Source: DASVAL01 sp035649575 | GTDB lineage: Bacteria; Planctomycetota; UBA1135; UBA2386 | Assembly: GCA_035649575.1 (NCBI GenBank) | Contig: DASRJH010000134.1 | Location: 1-39,517, forward strand | Reading direction: 5' to 3' | Length of the DNA: 39,517 bases | In this document: positions 15,532 through 24,666 of the stretch, in pieces | Numbering within the stretch: position 1 is the stretch's first letter | How the letters are laid out: every line of letters begins with the position of its first letter | Notes under the pieces: model-generated | Databases searched by the model: none | Seen by the model: only the letters and a program-made list of their open reading frames with translations | Told to the model about the DNA's origin: nothing | Program-made: the position numbers and the translations under genes

Positions 15532-18500
15532 TCACCGGTTCGCGCCAGGCCCCACGACCGAGACGTTGAAATACTTGGCGGCCGCGTGGTGGCAGATGAC
15601 GGCCGACGTACTCTGTTCGGGCTCGAGCTGGAACTCCTCGCTGAGCGTGACGCCGATGCGCGACGCCTCGAGTAGCCCGAGCAGCTTCGTCTGGTCCTCG
15701 AGATTCGGGCAGGCCGGGTAGCCGAACGAGTACCTGCTGCCCTGGTACTTCTGCTTGAACAGATCGTCGATCGCGTCCGCATCGTGGTGCGCGATGCCGA
15801 GCTGCTGCCGCATGCGCTTGTGCCAGTACTCGGCGAGCGCCTCGGCTCCTTCGACCGACAACCCGTGGAAGTGCAGGTACTCGTCGTACCGGTTCTCGCT
15901 GAACAACCGTTCGCTGTACCGCGTGGCGACCGCCCCCATGGTCACGAGGCAGAACCCGACGACGTCGAGCTGGCCGCGGTCCTTCTTCGCGAAGAAGTCC
16001 GCGAGGCCCAGCCGCCGCCCGCCTGGCTGGCGCGGGAAGTCGAACTTGCAGATCTCGCGCGCAGGGTTCTTGTAGTCGCAGACGACGAGTGAGTTGCGCT
16101 CGCCGTAGCACGGCCAGTAGCCGTAGACGACGCGCGGCTCGAGCAACCTCTCGGCGATGATGCGCCCGACCCATTCCTTGAGCCGGGGCTCGACGTACTC
16201 GGCGACGAAACTCGTGTAGTCGGCTTCGCTGCGCTTGGCCTGCCGATACTGCCACTGCAGGCGGAACAGCGACTTCTTGTTCACGTACTGCAGCACGGTG
16301 CCGAGGTCGAGCTCGGCAGGTCCGACGACGGCCGGCCCCCAGAACGGCGGTTTCGGGATCACTTCGGCGGGCGGCACTCCGCTGTCCGCGTATTCGGCGA
16401 ACGCGTGATCGAGCAGCTTCTCCTTGTCGGCGCGCGACATGCGCCGCGGGTTCGCGACGCGTTTGTTCGGCTCGGCGACCTTCGTGAGCGTCTTCGCTTT
16501 GGCGCGCCCGGTCAGCTCGTCCATGATGTGCAGCCCCGAGAACGCGTCGGCTCCGTAGTAGACCGGGCCGCTCGTATACGCGGCGCGCAGGTCGTCTTCG
16601 ACGTAGTGGCGGTTCAGCGCCGCGCCGCCGCAGATCACGGGCGTCTTGATGCCGCGCTGGCTCATCAACTCGAGGTTCTCCTTCATCACGACGGTCGACT
16701 TCACGAGCAGGCCGCTCATGCCGATCGCGTCGGCGTTCTTCTCGCGCGCGGCATCGAGGATGCGTTCGACGGGCACCTTGATGCCGAGGTTCACGACGCT
16801 GTAGCCATTGTTGCTGACGACGATGTCGACGAGGTTCTTGCCGATGTCGTGTACGTCGCCGCGCACGGTGGCGATCACGAGCGTGCCCTTGGTCTCGCCC
16901 TCGACCTTCTCCATGAACGGTTGCAAGTAGGCGACCGCGGCCTTCATCGCCTCGGCGCTCTGCAACACGAACGGCAGCTGCATCTCGCCGCTGCCGAACA
17001 GCTCGCCGACGACCTTCATGCCGTCGAGCAGGATGTCGTTGATGACGTCGAGCGGCTTGTACTTGAGCATCGCCTCGTCGAGGTGCCGGCTGATGCCGAT
17101 CTTGTTGCCGTCGATGATGCGCTTCTTGAGGCGTTCTTCGACCGGCAGCGAGGACTCGTCGGCGCCAGTGCCCGTGTCGATGCGCTTCTTGCCGGCGAAC
17201 CGCGCGAGGAACGCGAACAGCGGGTCGTAGCCCTCGCGACGCCGGTCGTAGATCAGGTCGAGCGTGACCTTCTTGTCCTCTTCGTCGAGCTTGTGCGTCG
17301 GGATGATCTTGCTGGCGTGCACGATCGCCGCACTGAGCCCGTGTTTTCGCGCCTCGGCCAGGTACACGGAGTTGAGGATCTGGCGCGGATACGGATCGAG
17401 ACCGAAGCTGATGTTCGAGAGCCCGAGGATCGTGCGCACGCCGGGCATGTGCTTCGTGATCAACTCGATGCCCAGCAGCGTCTGCGCCCCCGCGTCGCGC
17501 GAGGCTTCGTCGCCCGAGCCGATCGTGAACGTCAGCGGGTCGAAGATCAGATCGCCCGGCCTCATGCCGTGGCGGTTCACGACGATGTCGTAGATGCGCC
17601 GCGCGACCGCGAGCTTGCGGTCGGCGGTCTTCGCCATGCCCTCCTCGTCGATCGTCAACGCGACGAACATCGCGCCGTAGCGCCGCGCGAGCTCGCAGAG
17701 CTTGTCGGCCTTGCCCTCGCCGTCCTCGAGGTTGATCGAGTTGATGATGGAGCGGCCCGGCACGGCCTGCAGCGCCTTCTCGACGACGTCGATCTGCGTG
17801 CTGTCGATCATGAGCGGCGCCGTGACCTGCTGGACCATCGGCCGCAGCAGCTTCAGCATGTCGCCGGCTTCGTCGCGGCCGACATACGCGGTGCAGACGT
17901 CGAGCACGTGCGAGCCCTCGTGCACCTGCTCCTTGCCCATCTGCAGCATGCCCTCGACGTCGCCCGTGAGCATCAGCTCCTTGAACTTCTTGCTGCCGTT
18001 CGCATTCGTGCGTTCGCCGATGATCAGCGGCCCCGAGTCCTGGTCGAGCGGCACCGAGTGGAACAGCGACGCGAGCTGCGGCTGGTAGTCGGTGGGCCGT
18101 GCCTTCGGGCGCTTGCCCGCGACGGCCGCGCGCATCGCGGCGACGTGCTCTGGTGTGGTGCCGCAACAGCCACCGACGACCGCGACGCCGAACTCGTCGA
18201 TGAACCGCGACTGGAAGCGCGCGAGCTCGGCCGGCGTGAGGTCGTAGACGGCCTTGCCGCCGACGTTGCGCGGCAGCCCTGCGTTGGGCATCACCATGAT
18301 CGAACGCGTCGTCGTCTTGCCGAGGTGACGCACCGATTCCTGCATGAGGTCGGGCCCCGTCGCGCAGTTGAGCCCGACGACGTCGACGGGCAGCGCTTCG
18401 AGCGTCGTCACGGCCGCCGCGATGTCGCTGCCGACCAGCATCGTGCCCGTCGTCTCGATCGTGACCGTGCAGAAGATCGGCACCTCGCGCCCGAGCTCGG

Positions 18501-19065
18501 CCATCGCGTCGCGCGCCGCGAGGATCGCGAGCTTGACCTGCAGCAGGTCCTGGCACGTCTCGATGTTCAGGCAGTCGACGCCGCCCGCGACGAGACCCTT
18601 CGCGTAGACCTTGTAGGCGTCGAACAGCTCCTGGCCCGAGATGTGGCCGAGCGTCACGAGCTTCGTGCCGGGCCCCATGCTGCCCGACACGAAGCGCGGC
18701 CGGTCCTTCGTCGTGAACTTCGCGGCGGCCTTGCGCGCGATCTCCGCCGCGAGCTTGTTCAGCTCGAACGCACGGTGGCCGAGGTCGAACTCGGCGAGCA
18801 CGTAGGGCATGCCGCCGAACGAGTCGGTCTCGACGACGTCCGCGCCGGCCGCGAAGTAGCGTTCGTGGATGCCCTCGATCACGTCGGGCCGCGTCTCGAC
18901 GAGCAGCTCGTTGCAGCCCTCGAGACCGCGGAAGTCGTCGAGCGTCAGGTCCGCGACCTGGATCTGCGTGCCCATGCCGCCGTCGAACACGAGCACCCTG
19001 TCGCGAAGGACGCGCAGGATCGGGAACTGTTCGATGCGCGCGTGTGGGTCGAAACGGGGTGTCAT
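15532..19065 (-). CDS. metH: Cobalamin-dependent methionine synthase
   Basis: A 1177-residue enzyme that transfers a methyl group from 5-methyltetrahydrofolate through cob(I)alamin to homocysteine. The ATG at 19065 gives the usual start just before IEQFPILRVLRDRVLVFDGGMGTQIQ in two pieces; an upstream in-frame ATG adds 17 atypical residues. Order: homocysteine/zinc domain with GLNCATGPD and GGCCGTTPEH (near residue 299); pterin-binding domain (GERTNANGSKKFKE onward); B12 cap and B12-binding domain with VRGDVHDIGKN, whose His (near 738) is the lower cobalt ligand; AdoMet activation domain ending in RYSFGYPACPNLEDQ, which carries the R-x3-GY AdoMet site. Length and all key residues match the family, so it looks functional. 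No riboswitch is evident upstream in the 156-bp gap to the exporter gene. It is convergent with 14779-15516. Confidence 0.98.
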   Translation of the reverse strand: MTPRFDPHARIEQFPILRVLRDRVLVFDGGMGTQIQVADLTLDDFRGLEGCNELLVETRPDVIEGIHERYFAAGADVVETDSFGGMPYVLAEFDLGHRAFELNKLAAEIARKAAAKFTTKDRPRFVSGSMGPGTKLVTLGHISGQELFDAYKVYAKGLVAGGVDCLNIETCQDLLQVKLAILAARDAMAELGREVPIFCTVTIETTGTMLVGSDIAAAVTTLEALPVDVVGLNCATGPDLMQESVRHLGKTTTRSIMVMPNAGLPRNVGGKAVYDLTPAELARFQSRFIDEFGVAVVGGCCGTTPEHVAAMRAAVAGKRPKARPTDYQPQLASLFHSVPLDQDSGPLIIGERTNANGSKKFKELMLTGDVEGMLQMGKEQVHEGSHVLDVCTAYVGRDEAGDMLKLLRPMVQQVTAPLMIDSTQIDVVEKALQAVPGRSIINSINLEDGEGKADKLCELARRYGAMFVALTIDEEGMAKTADRKLAVARRIYDIVVNRHGMRPGDLIFDPLTFTIGSGDEASRDAGAQTLLGIELITKHMPGVRTILGLSNISFGLDPYPRQILNSVYLAEARKHGLSAAIVHASKIIPTHKLDEEDKKVTLDLIYDRRREGYDPLFAFLARFAGKKRIDTGTGADESSLPVEERLKKRIIDGNKIGISRHLDEAMLKYKPLDVINDILLDGMKVVGELFGSGEMQLPFVLQSAEAMKAAVAYLQPFMEKVEGETKGTLVIATVRGDVHDIGKNLVDIVVSNNGYSVVNLGIKVPVERILDAAREKNADAIGMSGLLVKSTVVMKENLELMSQRGIKTPVICGGAALNRHYVEDDLRAAYTSGPVYYGADAFSGLHIMDELTGRAKAKTLTKVAEPNKRVANPRRMSRADKEKLLDHAFAEYADSGVPPAEVIPKPPFWGPAVVGPAELDLGTVLQYVNKKSLFRLQWQYRQAKRSEADYTSFVAEYVEPRLKEWVGRIIAERLLEPRVVYGYWPCYGERNSLVVCDYKNPAREICKFDFPRQPGGRRLGLADFFAKKDRGQLDVVGFCLVTMGAVATRYSERLFSENRYDEYLHFHGLSVEGAEALAEYWHKRMRQQLGIAHHDADAIDDLFKQKYQGSRYSFGYPACPNLEDQTKLLGLLEASRIGVTLSEEFQLEPEQSTSAVICHHAAAKYFNVSVVGPGANR

Positions 19066-19221
19066 GGACCGTTTGGGGGCGAGGAGCATAGCCTGCCGTA
19101 CGGCGGCCCATGCCATGGTTTCCCGGAGCCGGTGACGTGCCTGCAGGGGTGCGTTCCGAGGCGGCCGCGATCGCAGCCACGAGAGCCGTTCTTGGACTGG
19201 TGCCGGTGAGGGAGCGGCCGA

Positions 19222-20466
19222 CTACCGTGTCGACGATGGCGGTATGGCGCACCGGACGCGCGAATCCGGTTCGACGTCGAGCGGCGGCGGCAGCAGCACG
19301 CCGGCCATCAGCAACCCCGCGACGACGGCGCCGCCGACGAGCATCATCTGGACGAGGAACGGCACGCTCGCCGAGGTGTCGCCGACCGCCGGCGTGAGAG
19401 CGCGGAAGCCCAGGCTGCCGGGTACGAGCAGCAGCAGGCCCGGCGTGCGCACGACGGCCGCGGGTCGCCGCCGCCACCGCGCGAACAGGTTGCCCCCCGA
19501 CGCGACGAACACGGCGCCGAGGAACGCGCCGAGTTCGCGGCCGAGCAGGTCGCCACCGAGGCGTGCGCCGCCATAACCGAGGCCAACCGCAAGCAGCACC
19601 CAGACGACCTGATTGCGCGAGGCGCGCAGCAGCACGACGAACGCGAGCCACAAGCACAGGAGGCCCAGCACGTGCCATTCCCAGGGCAAGGCGACGGGGT
19701 CCACCGGTGAGAGCGGCCGGGTCAGCAGCTCGCCGCAGCGGTCGCCGATGCCGGCACCGACGCCCATCGTCAACAACACTGCCAGCGTGCCGAGCAGGCG
19801 TGCACTGCCCGCGGAGAGGTGCCGCATCGCCAGCTCGGCGAGGGCTGTCGTGAACGACAGCCCTGGGAGCAGCACGACGATGGCGCCGATCGTCGTGATC
19901 GCCGTGTTGAGTGCCAGGCCGGAAGCCGCCACGAGGTGCACGAGGAAAGCGACGACGGCACACGACAACGGCGGCAGCACGTCGACGAGACCTGCACGAA
20001 GCCGGGCCGAGAGGCCCATGAGACCAACGAGCAGGCCCGAGGCGGCGGCAACCCCCGCTTCGAAGAAGCACCCGCCGAGCAGCACGGCGGCCCCCGCGCC
20101 GGCCAGCGCGTGCGCCACGGGATCCGCGGCGAGATACGGCCGCGGCGGCCGGTCCAGCACGTCGTGCAGGCGTTCGAGCCCCTGATCAGGCGTCGCTTCA
20201 CGGCGCACCACGGCGTCGCGGATCGCATAGAGCTCGGCAAGTCGACCGAGGTCGTGCTCGCCCGGCACGACTCGCAGCAGCGTCGTCTTCGGCTCGCTGC
20301 CCGGCTCGCCCAGCGCGGCGAAGATCGCGGTCGGCGTCGAGAAGAAACTGCCCTCGAGGCCGAGCGCGCGGCAACAGGCGTCCATCGTGTCCTCGACGCG
20401 GTACGAAGGACTGCCGAGCGCGTGCATCGCGCGGCCGAGCTCGAGCACGAATTGCTGCGCGGTCAC
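19222..20466 (-). CDS. ThrE-family threonine/serine exporter
   Basis: A 414-residue membrane protein that combines both ThrE halves. The N-terminal domain (LELGRAMHALGSPSYRVEDTM ... VLDRPPRPY, split here) is cytoplasmic, with SFFSTPTAIFAAL being typical. It is followed by about ten hydrophobic helices, with LLGGCFFEAGVAAASGLLVG and ITTIGAIVVLLPGLSFTTA in the first bundle and LVPGSLGFRALTPAVGD in the second. The LVPG and LLPG motifs are shared by the family. I chose the GTG at 20466 because the upstream ATG at 20514 would overlap the start of the divergent gene at 20513; the family N-terminus begins at AQQFVLELG. Likely substrates are threonine or serine, or a related small acid; this is family knowledge and not visible in the sequence. 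It is upstream of metH on the same strand. Confidence 0.88.
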   Translation of the reverse strand: MTAQQFVLELGRAMHALGSPSYRVEDTMDACCRALGLEGSFFSTPTAIFAALGEPGSEPKTTLLRVVPGEHDLGRLAELYAIRDAVVRREATPDQGLERLHDVLDRPPRPYLAADPVAHALAGAGAAVLLGGCFFEAGVAAASGLLVGLMGLSARLRAGLVDVLPPLSCAVVAFLVHLVAASGLALNTAITTIGAIVVLLPGLSFTTALAELAMRHLSAGSARLLGTLAVLLTMGVGAGIGDRCGELLTRPLSPVDPVALPWEWHVLGLLCLWLAFVVLLRASRNQVVWVLLAVGLGYGGARLGGDLLGRELGAFLGAVFVASGGNLFARWRRRPAAVVRTPGLLLLVPGSLGFRALTPAVGDTSASVPFLVQMMLVGGAVVAGLLMAGVLLPPPLDVEPDSRVRCAIPPSSTR

Positions 20467-20512
20467 CCGCCGCAGCGTAGCCGCGAGCGGGCCATCCCGG
20501 TAAGACAACCAC

Positions 20513-21577
20513 ATGGACCGCCGCTACGAGTTCATGCGGGCGAGCACGAGCCGCGTCGTGATCGACGAAGGCGTCGAGCCCCTGCTAAAGCACCTCGTGC
20601 GCGAGCTCGAGCCCGACGGCGTAGTCGTGCTGCACGACGCGCAGCTGCCCGAGCTCGCGGGCCGCATCGCGCGCAGCCTCGAAGCCAGTGCACGGCTGTC
20701 GATCCCGGGTGGCGAAGCGAGCAAACGGCTCGCCGTCGTCGGCGACCTCGCGCGCAACGTGCGGCTGGCCGGGGCCACGCGCAACACCGTGCTCGTCGCC
20801 GTCGGCGGCGGCACGATCACGGACCTCGTCGGCATGCTCGCCGCGATCCTGCTGCGCGGCGTGCCGTTCGTGTCGTGTCCGACGACGACGCTCGCGATGT
20901 GCGACGCGGCCCTCGGCGGCAGGACCGGCGTCGACCACTGCGGGCAACAGAACGACCTCGGCGCGGTCCACCACGCGCACCTGATCGCGGCCGACGTGGA
21001 ATGGCTGCGCACGCTGCCGGACGAACAGTTTCGCGAGGGTCTGATCGGCGCCGTCGTCAAGGCAGCGGCGCTCGACCCCGACCGCTTCGCGCGTCTCGAA
21101 CAGTTGGCACCCGACCTCGGCGCGCGGCGCCCGAAGGCCGTCGTCGAAGCGATTGACATGGCCGTCGCGATGACGATGGCGCTCGCGCAGAAGGGCGAGG
21201 GGAACGCGCAGCGCGGGCTCGACTTCGGCCACACGGTCGGCCAGGCGCTCGAGAGTCTCGCGAGTGGACGCCTGCGCCGCGGAACGTGTATCGGCCTCGG
21301 CATGCTCGTCGAGTGCCGCGCCGCCGGAGTGCCCGAGGACGTCACGCGGCGGCTCGCCACGTTGCTCGGCGCGCTCGGCCTGCCGAAGACCATCCCGCCC
21401 GCCTGGGCGAACGCGTCGAGCCTGTGGCGTCTCGCGCGCAGCGACAGGAAGGCGAAACACGGCAGCGCCGTGATGTGTGTGCCGCGCGCGTTCGGCGATT
21501 GCGTCGACGTCGAGCTGACCGAAGAGGCGCTGTCGACGGCGCTGCGCACGCTCGGACAGCAGTCGGCAGTGCAGTGA
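20513..21577 (+). CDS. 3-dehydroquinate synthase homologue lacking most catalytic residues
   Basis: A 354-residue protein of the dehydroquinate synthase fold. NAD-binding and fold motifs are clear: AVGGGTITDLVG, CPTTTLAMCDAALGG, ADVEWLRTLPDEQF and LDFGHTVGQALE. Against the well-known AroB sequence, however, key positions differ. The Lys in GGKTGV is Arg137 (GGRTGVD), and the Lys before Asn in GKN is Gln146. The zinc-binding Glu in AEVIK is absent (IGAVVK). The first His of LGHTxGH is kept (His240), but the second is Gln244, and the His of the HGE motif is Arg256. DKK is DRK. So it probably does not make dehydroquinate. It could be a binding protein or catalyse a different reaction. The ATG at 20513 overlaps an upstream ATG of the divergent exporter; a start at 20534 is possible. 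Confidence 0.85.
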   Translation: MDRRYEFMRASTSRVVIDEGVEPLLKHLVRELEPDGVVVLHDAQLPELAGRIARSLEASARLSIPGGEASKRLAVVGDLARNVRLAGATRNTVLVAVGGGTITDLVGMLAAILLRGVPFVSCPTTTLAMCDAALGGRTGVDHCGQQNDLGAVHHAHLIAADVEWLRTLPDEQFREGLIGAVVKAAALDPDRFARLEQLAPDLGARRPKAVVEAIDMAVAMTMALAQKGEGNAQRGLDFGHTVGQALESLASGRLRRGTCIGLGMLVECRAAGVPEDVTRRLATLLGALGLPKTIPPAWANASSLWRLARSDRKAKHGSAVMCVPRAFGDCVDVELTEEALSTALRTLGQQSAVQ

Positions 21578-21610
21578 CGCGAGCTGGGTGAACGCAGACC
21601 GAGGGAACGG

Positions 21611-22006
21611 CTAGCGCAGACTGTCGATCCGTCCCGCCCGGTCGACGATCTGCGTGATGCGAAGCCCGTAGGCGTCGTCGAGCTGCACGATCTCACCGCG
21701 CGCGACGAGCTTGCCGTTCACGCGCAGATCGACGGGTTCTTCGGCCTTCTTGTCGAGCGCGATCACGCTGCCCGGCACGAGCCGCAACACTTCGTCGAGC
21801 GTCATCTGCGCGCGTCCGACCTCGACCGAGATCGGGATGTCGATGTCGAGCAGCAGGTCCAGGTTCCTCTTGGCCTCGCCCTGCGCGCCCGCACCGAGCT
21901 GCCCGAAGCTGACTGCCTGCGCGGCAGTGGCCGCGAGGTCCGCCCCCGCACGGGCAATCCCTGCCGCGTTCCAATCCGCATCGGGGAAGGGTTGATTCTC
22001 GGCCAT
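21611..22006 (-). CDS. fliN: Flagellar motor switch protein FliN
   Basis: A 131-residue protein of the C-ring at the base of the flagellum. The C-terminal SpoA domain is clear: NLDLLLDIDIPISVEVGRAQ, then MTLDEVLRLVPGSVIALDK, VDLRVNGKLVARGEIV and YGLRITQIV. The N-terminal 45 residues are low-complexity and typical of the variable FliN tail. It starts 4 bp after the fliM stop and is the last gene of the flagellar operon, ending 33 bp from a convergent gene. Together with FliM it forms the lower ring that responds to chemotaxis signals. Confidence 0.96.
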   Translation of the reverse strand: MAENQPFPDADWNAAGIARAGADLAATAAQAVSFGQLGAGAQGEAKRNLDLLLDIDIPISVEVGRAQMTLDEVLRLVPGSVIALDKKAEEPVDLRVNGKLVARGEIVQLDDAYGLRITQIVDRAGRIDSLR

Positions 22007-22010
22007 CGCT

Positions 22011-23000
22011 CTAGGTCCCCATCACATCGACCACCTGCGCTCCGAACCTGTTGCCGATCCGGCCGAGCTCGGCAGTGAACTTGGGCTTGCCCATGACCGG
22101 CACGATCGCGGGTTGGCCGACCCGCGTGGCGAGCGGCAGCACGTCGCCGGCCTGCAGGTCGAGCAGGTGGCCGAGCCGGATGCGATTGTCGCCGCCGAGC
22201 TGGACGGCGAGCTCCACGGGCATGTCGCGCACGATCGTGCCCACCTGCGCGCGCATCGCTCCGGGCTCGAGCCGGTGCACCGAGTCGCGGCCGAACCGGT
22301 CGAGCAGCGGCTCGAGCGACTCGTACGGGATCACGAGCCGCAGATCGCCCATCAGCAGGTCGCCGGCGGCCTGGAAGTAGATCGACACGACGACATCCTG
22401 CGCGGGCAGGACCTGGGCCATGGCCGGGTTGCAGAAGCGGTTCAGGATCTTCCACTTGAGCTTCACCACTTCCCTGAGGCTCTCGGCGATGCGATCGAGG
22501 CACGGGCCCACCAACGAATCGGCGACGGCGTGCTCGGCAGGCGTGAAGTCCTTCGGCACTTTCGTCACTTTGCCGGACCCGCCGAAGATGCGGTCGACGG
22601 CGCCATAGAGCAGGCTCGTGCTGGCCGTGAACAACACCGGCAGGCGGAACGGCGACATGCGCACCACGTAGATCGACACCGGTCCGGGCAGGTGGTCGAG
22701 CCAGGTGCCGAAGCGCTGTTGTTCGACGGCGACGCAGTCACACCGCGTGTCGAGCCGCAGCTTGTCGCTGATCGTGCCCGACAACAGCTTCGCGGCATTG
22801 CCGAAACAGCGTTCGAGACCTCGCAGCTGCTCGCGACCGAGCCGGTTCGGCTTCAACAAGTCGACTGCGTGCGCGATGGTGCTCGCGGGAGCCAGGGGGA
22901 TCGGCGGAACTCCGGCCGCCGGCGCTTCGGGAACGGCGCCCTCGCTGCGGAACATCTCGAGCAGCGTGTCGATCTCTTCGTTGGTGAGGATCTCGCTCAC
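22011..23000 (-). CDS. fliM: Flagellar motor switch protein FliM
   Basis: A 329-residue C-ring protein. The N-terminus carries the CheY-binding segment EILTNEEIDTLLEMF, so response to phosphorylated CheY is expected. The middle domain has LSGTISDKLRLD and LTASTSLLYG-like parts (FTASTSLLYGAVDRIFGG), and the C-terminal SpoA domain includes MPVELAVQLGGDNRIRLGHL, LQAGDVLPLATRV and PVMGKPKFTAELG. Length is normal. The flagellar operon is transcribed fliF to fliN. The 67-bp gap before it is rich in alternating tctcgctt/tcgct tracts but has no gene. FliM links FliG to FliN. Confidence 0.97.
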   Translation of the reverse strand: MSEILTNEEIDTLLEMFRSEGAVPEAPAAGVPPIPLAPASTIAHAVDLLKPNRLGREQLRGLERCFGNAAKLLSGTISDKLRLDTRCDCVAVEQQRFGTWLDHLPGPVSIYVVRMSPFRLPVLFTASTSLLYGAVDRIFGGSGKVTKVPKDFTPAEHAVADSLVGPCLDRIAESLREVVKLKWKILNRFCNPAMAQVLPAQDVVVSIYFQAAGDLLMGDLRLVIPYESLEPLLDRFGRDSVHRLEPGAMRAQVGTIVRDMPVELAVQLGGDNRIRLGHLLDLQAGDVLPLATRVGQPAIVPVMGKPKFTAELGRIGNRFGAQVVDVMGT

Positions 23001-23067
23001 GGGGCTTGGTTCACCGGTTCGTTTGCTGGTCTCGCTTCACTCGTCTCGCTGCACTGGGTCTCTCGTT

Positions 23068-23577
23068 TCACTGCAGCAGCCACTTGCTCCACATCACGCG
23101 CGTGACGCGAGCGACCTTCTGGTCGCCCTTGCCGGGGAACAGTGTGCGGTCGAGGTCGTCGATGAGCTCCTTCTCGAGCATCGCGACGCCGACCTCCGAC
23201 CGCAGCTCTTCCATGCTGCGCGACTTCAGCAGGACCAGCACGTTCGAGATGACCTGCTCCCACTGCTGTTCGATGCGCGCGAACGCTTTGCTCTCGCGGT
23301 CTTCGCGCACGGTATAGACGAACTTGAGCTGCACGCGAGCGATGCCCTTCCCCACCTTCGATCGCGGGTTGAACTCGTGCAGGATCGGGTCGGGATGCAC
23401 CACGTCGACGAACTCGTAGACCGGCTCGCGGACCTGGACCGGGACGGTCTTCGCCGGCACTGCCACGACCACGGCCGCGCCACCGGCGACCGCGCCGAGG
23501 GCGAGCACGATGAGCGAGACCAGGGTCTTCCGCCGGCCAGCTCTGGCATCAGTCGGTTGTCTCTTCTCTTCGGCCAC
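23068..23577 (-). CDS. fliL: Flagellar basal-body-associated protein FliL
   Basis: A 169-residue single-pass protein. A positively charged start (MAEEKRQPTDARAGRRK) precedes the helix TLVSLIVLALGAVAGGAAVVV and a periplasmic domain. FliL-like parts are VYEFVDVVHPDPILHEFNPR, GIARVQLKFVYTVRED, IRSEVGVAMLEKELIDDL-like MEELRSEVGVAMLEKELIDD and MWSKWLLQ at the end. The ATG at 23577 follows the stop of the MotE-like gene by 1 bp. FliL strengthens stator function. The gene looks complete and of usual length. Confidence 0.92.
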   Translation of the reverse strand: MAEEKRQPTDARAGRRKTLVSLIVLALGAVAGGAAVVVAVPAKTVPVQVREPVYEFVDVVHPDPILHEFNPRSKVGKGIARVQLKFVYTVREDRESKAFARIEQQWEQVISNVLVLLKSRSMEELRSEVGVAMLEKELIDDLDRTLFPGKGDQKVARVTRVMWSKWLLQ

Positions 23578-23578
23578 G

Positions 23579-24559
23579 TCACTTCCTCGAGCCCGATGGC
23601 GCCGCTTCCTTGCCGACGCGCAGGCGTTTGCTCATGAGGTCCTGGACGATGGCCGTCGGCAACTGCTCGAGGATCCCGGCGAGGTCGTCCTCGTCCATGA
23701 ACTCGAGCAGCTTGAGCACTTCTTCCTGACCGCGGTCCGTCTTCCACTGGTCGGAGATCAGCTCGGCTGCCTTGTTCGATCCGAGTGCCGACAGCGTCAT
23801 CGCGTTGCGCTTGTAGGCCGAGGCCTCGTCCTTGCGCACGAGCTTGACCTGCTCCTCGAACTTCTGGATGCGCGCGTCGAGCCGCAGGTGCTCTTCGGCG
23901 ATCCTGGTCCGCTCGTGACCGAGCTCCTTCTGCCGGCGCGTGACGTCGGCGGCGAGCTCCTGCAGTTCCTGCTCGCGCAGGTCGAGCTGGGTCTTCCTGC
24001 GCGCGATCTCCTCGAGCTCGCTCTGGACCCGCTGCCAGGCCTCGTTGATCTGCTCCGGCGTGAGACCGGCCGGCATGCCTTCGAACTCGAACAACTTGCC
24101 GGGCGTGTATCGGTTGTCGGGCTCCTGCGCGAGCGGCTGCTGTAGCTGCCCCGCATCGTGTTCCGGCGCGGCCGCGGCCGTCGTCTCGGCCGGCTTCCCC
24201 TTGTCCCCGGTTCCGGTGACGGACGGGCCGGCGCCCTGGGCCAGCTCGCGCGGCGTCTCGTGGCGCACGACCGAACGCCCGGTCTTCTGCTTGCGCGACG
24301 TTGCCTGAGGCTCCTGCGCCTGCCTCGACTGCGTCGCGTCCGCGGCCGAGCCCGGCTCACCGCGCTTTGAGGCAGCAGCCGTCTCGCCGATCGGCGTCGC
24401 CCCACACTCGGGCAACGCTGGTGCCGGGAAGAACCGAGCCAGCAACGGGATGTTGGCGGTGCCGGCGTGGTTCAGCCGGCCGGTCGCGGCGAGGCCCACG
24501 ACGAGCGAACCCGCGAAGAGCACGACCGCGATCGCCAGTTTCCCGAGGAGTGACTTCAT
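23579..24559 (-). CDS. MotE-like membrane protein with coiled coil and MgtE-N-like domain
   Basis: A 326-residue protein between fliG and fliL. The ATG at 24559 is chosen because it opens directly into a membrane helix (LLGKLAIAVVLFAGSLVVGL); in-frame sequence upstream overlaps the fliG gene. A long variable region (residues 45-150) leads to a charged helical segment (residues about 160-250) with heptad-like pattern: QRVQSELEEIARRKTQLDLR, ELQELAADVTRRQKELGHER. The C-terminal part, EEVLKLLEFMDEDDLAGILE and QLPTAIVQDLMSKRLR, matches the small helical domain found at the N-terminus of MgtE and in MotE. MotE is a periplasmic chaperone or partner for the stator. The operon position supports a basal-body role, but the assignment is by architecture only. 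Confidence 0.75.
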   Translation of the reverse strand: MKSLLGKLAIAVVLFAGSLVVGLAATGRLNHAGTANIPLLARFFPAPALPECGATPIGETAAASKRGEPGSAADATQSRQAQEPQATSRKQKTGRSVVRHETPRELAQGAGPSVTGTGDKGKPAETTAAAAPEHDAGQLQQPLAQEPDNRYTPGKLFEFEGMPAGLTPEQINEAWQRVQSELEEIARRKTQLDLREQELQELAADVTRRQKELGHERTRIAEEHLRLDARIQKFEEQVKLVRKDEASAYKRNAMTLSALGSNKAAELISDQWKTDRGQEEVLKLLEFMDEDDLAGILEQLPTAIVQDLMSKRLRVGKEAAPSGSRK

Positions 24560-24666
24560 GCTTTTGCTGCTCGTCTTGCAGGCTCTATCAGGCTCTATCG
24601 GCCGTGGCATGGGCGCATGCTGAGCAGAACCGGCAAAGGCGGGCAGCCAGGAGCCGCCGACTCGGA

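Noticed and set aside
16405..19209. Plus-strand open frame of about 930 codons opposite metH
   Set aside because: Antisense to a gene with all functional residues present.
15365..20071. Minus-strand open frame of about 1570 codons covering metH and part of thrE
   Set aside because: Shadow frame rich in Arg and Ala; metH lies in a different frame with complete domains.
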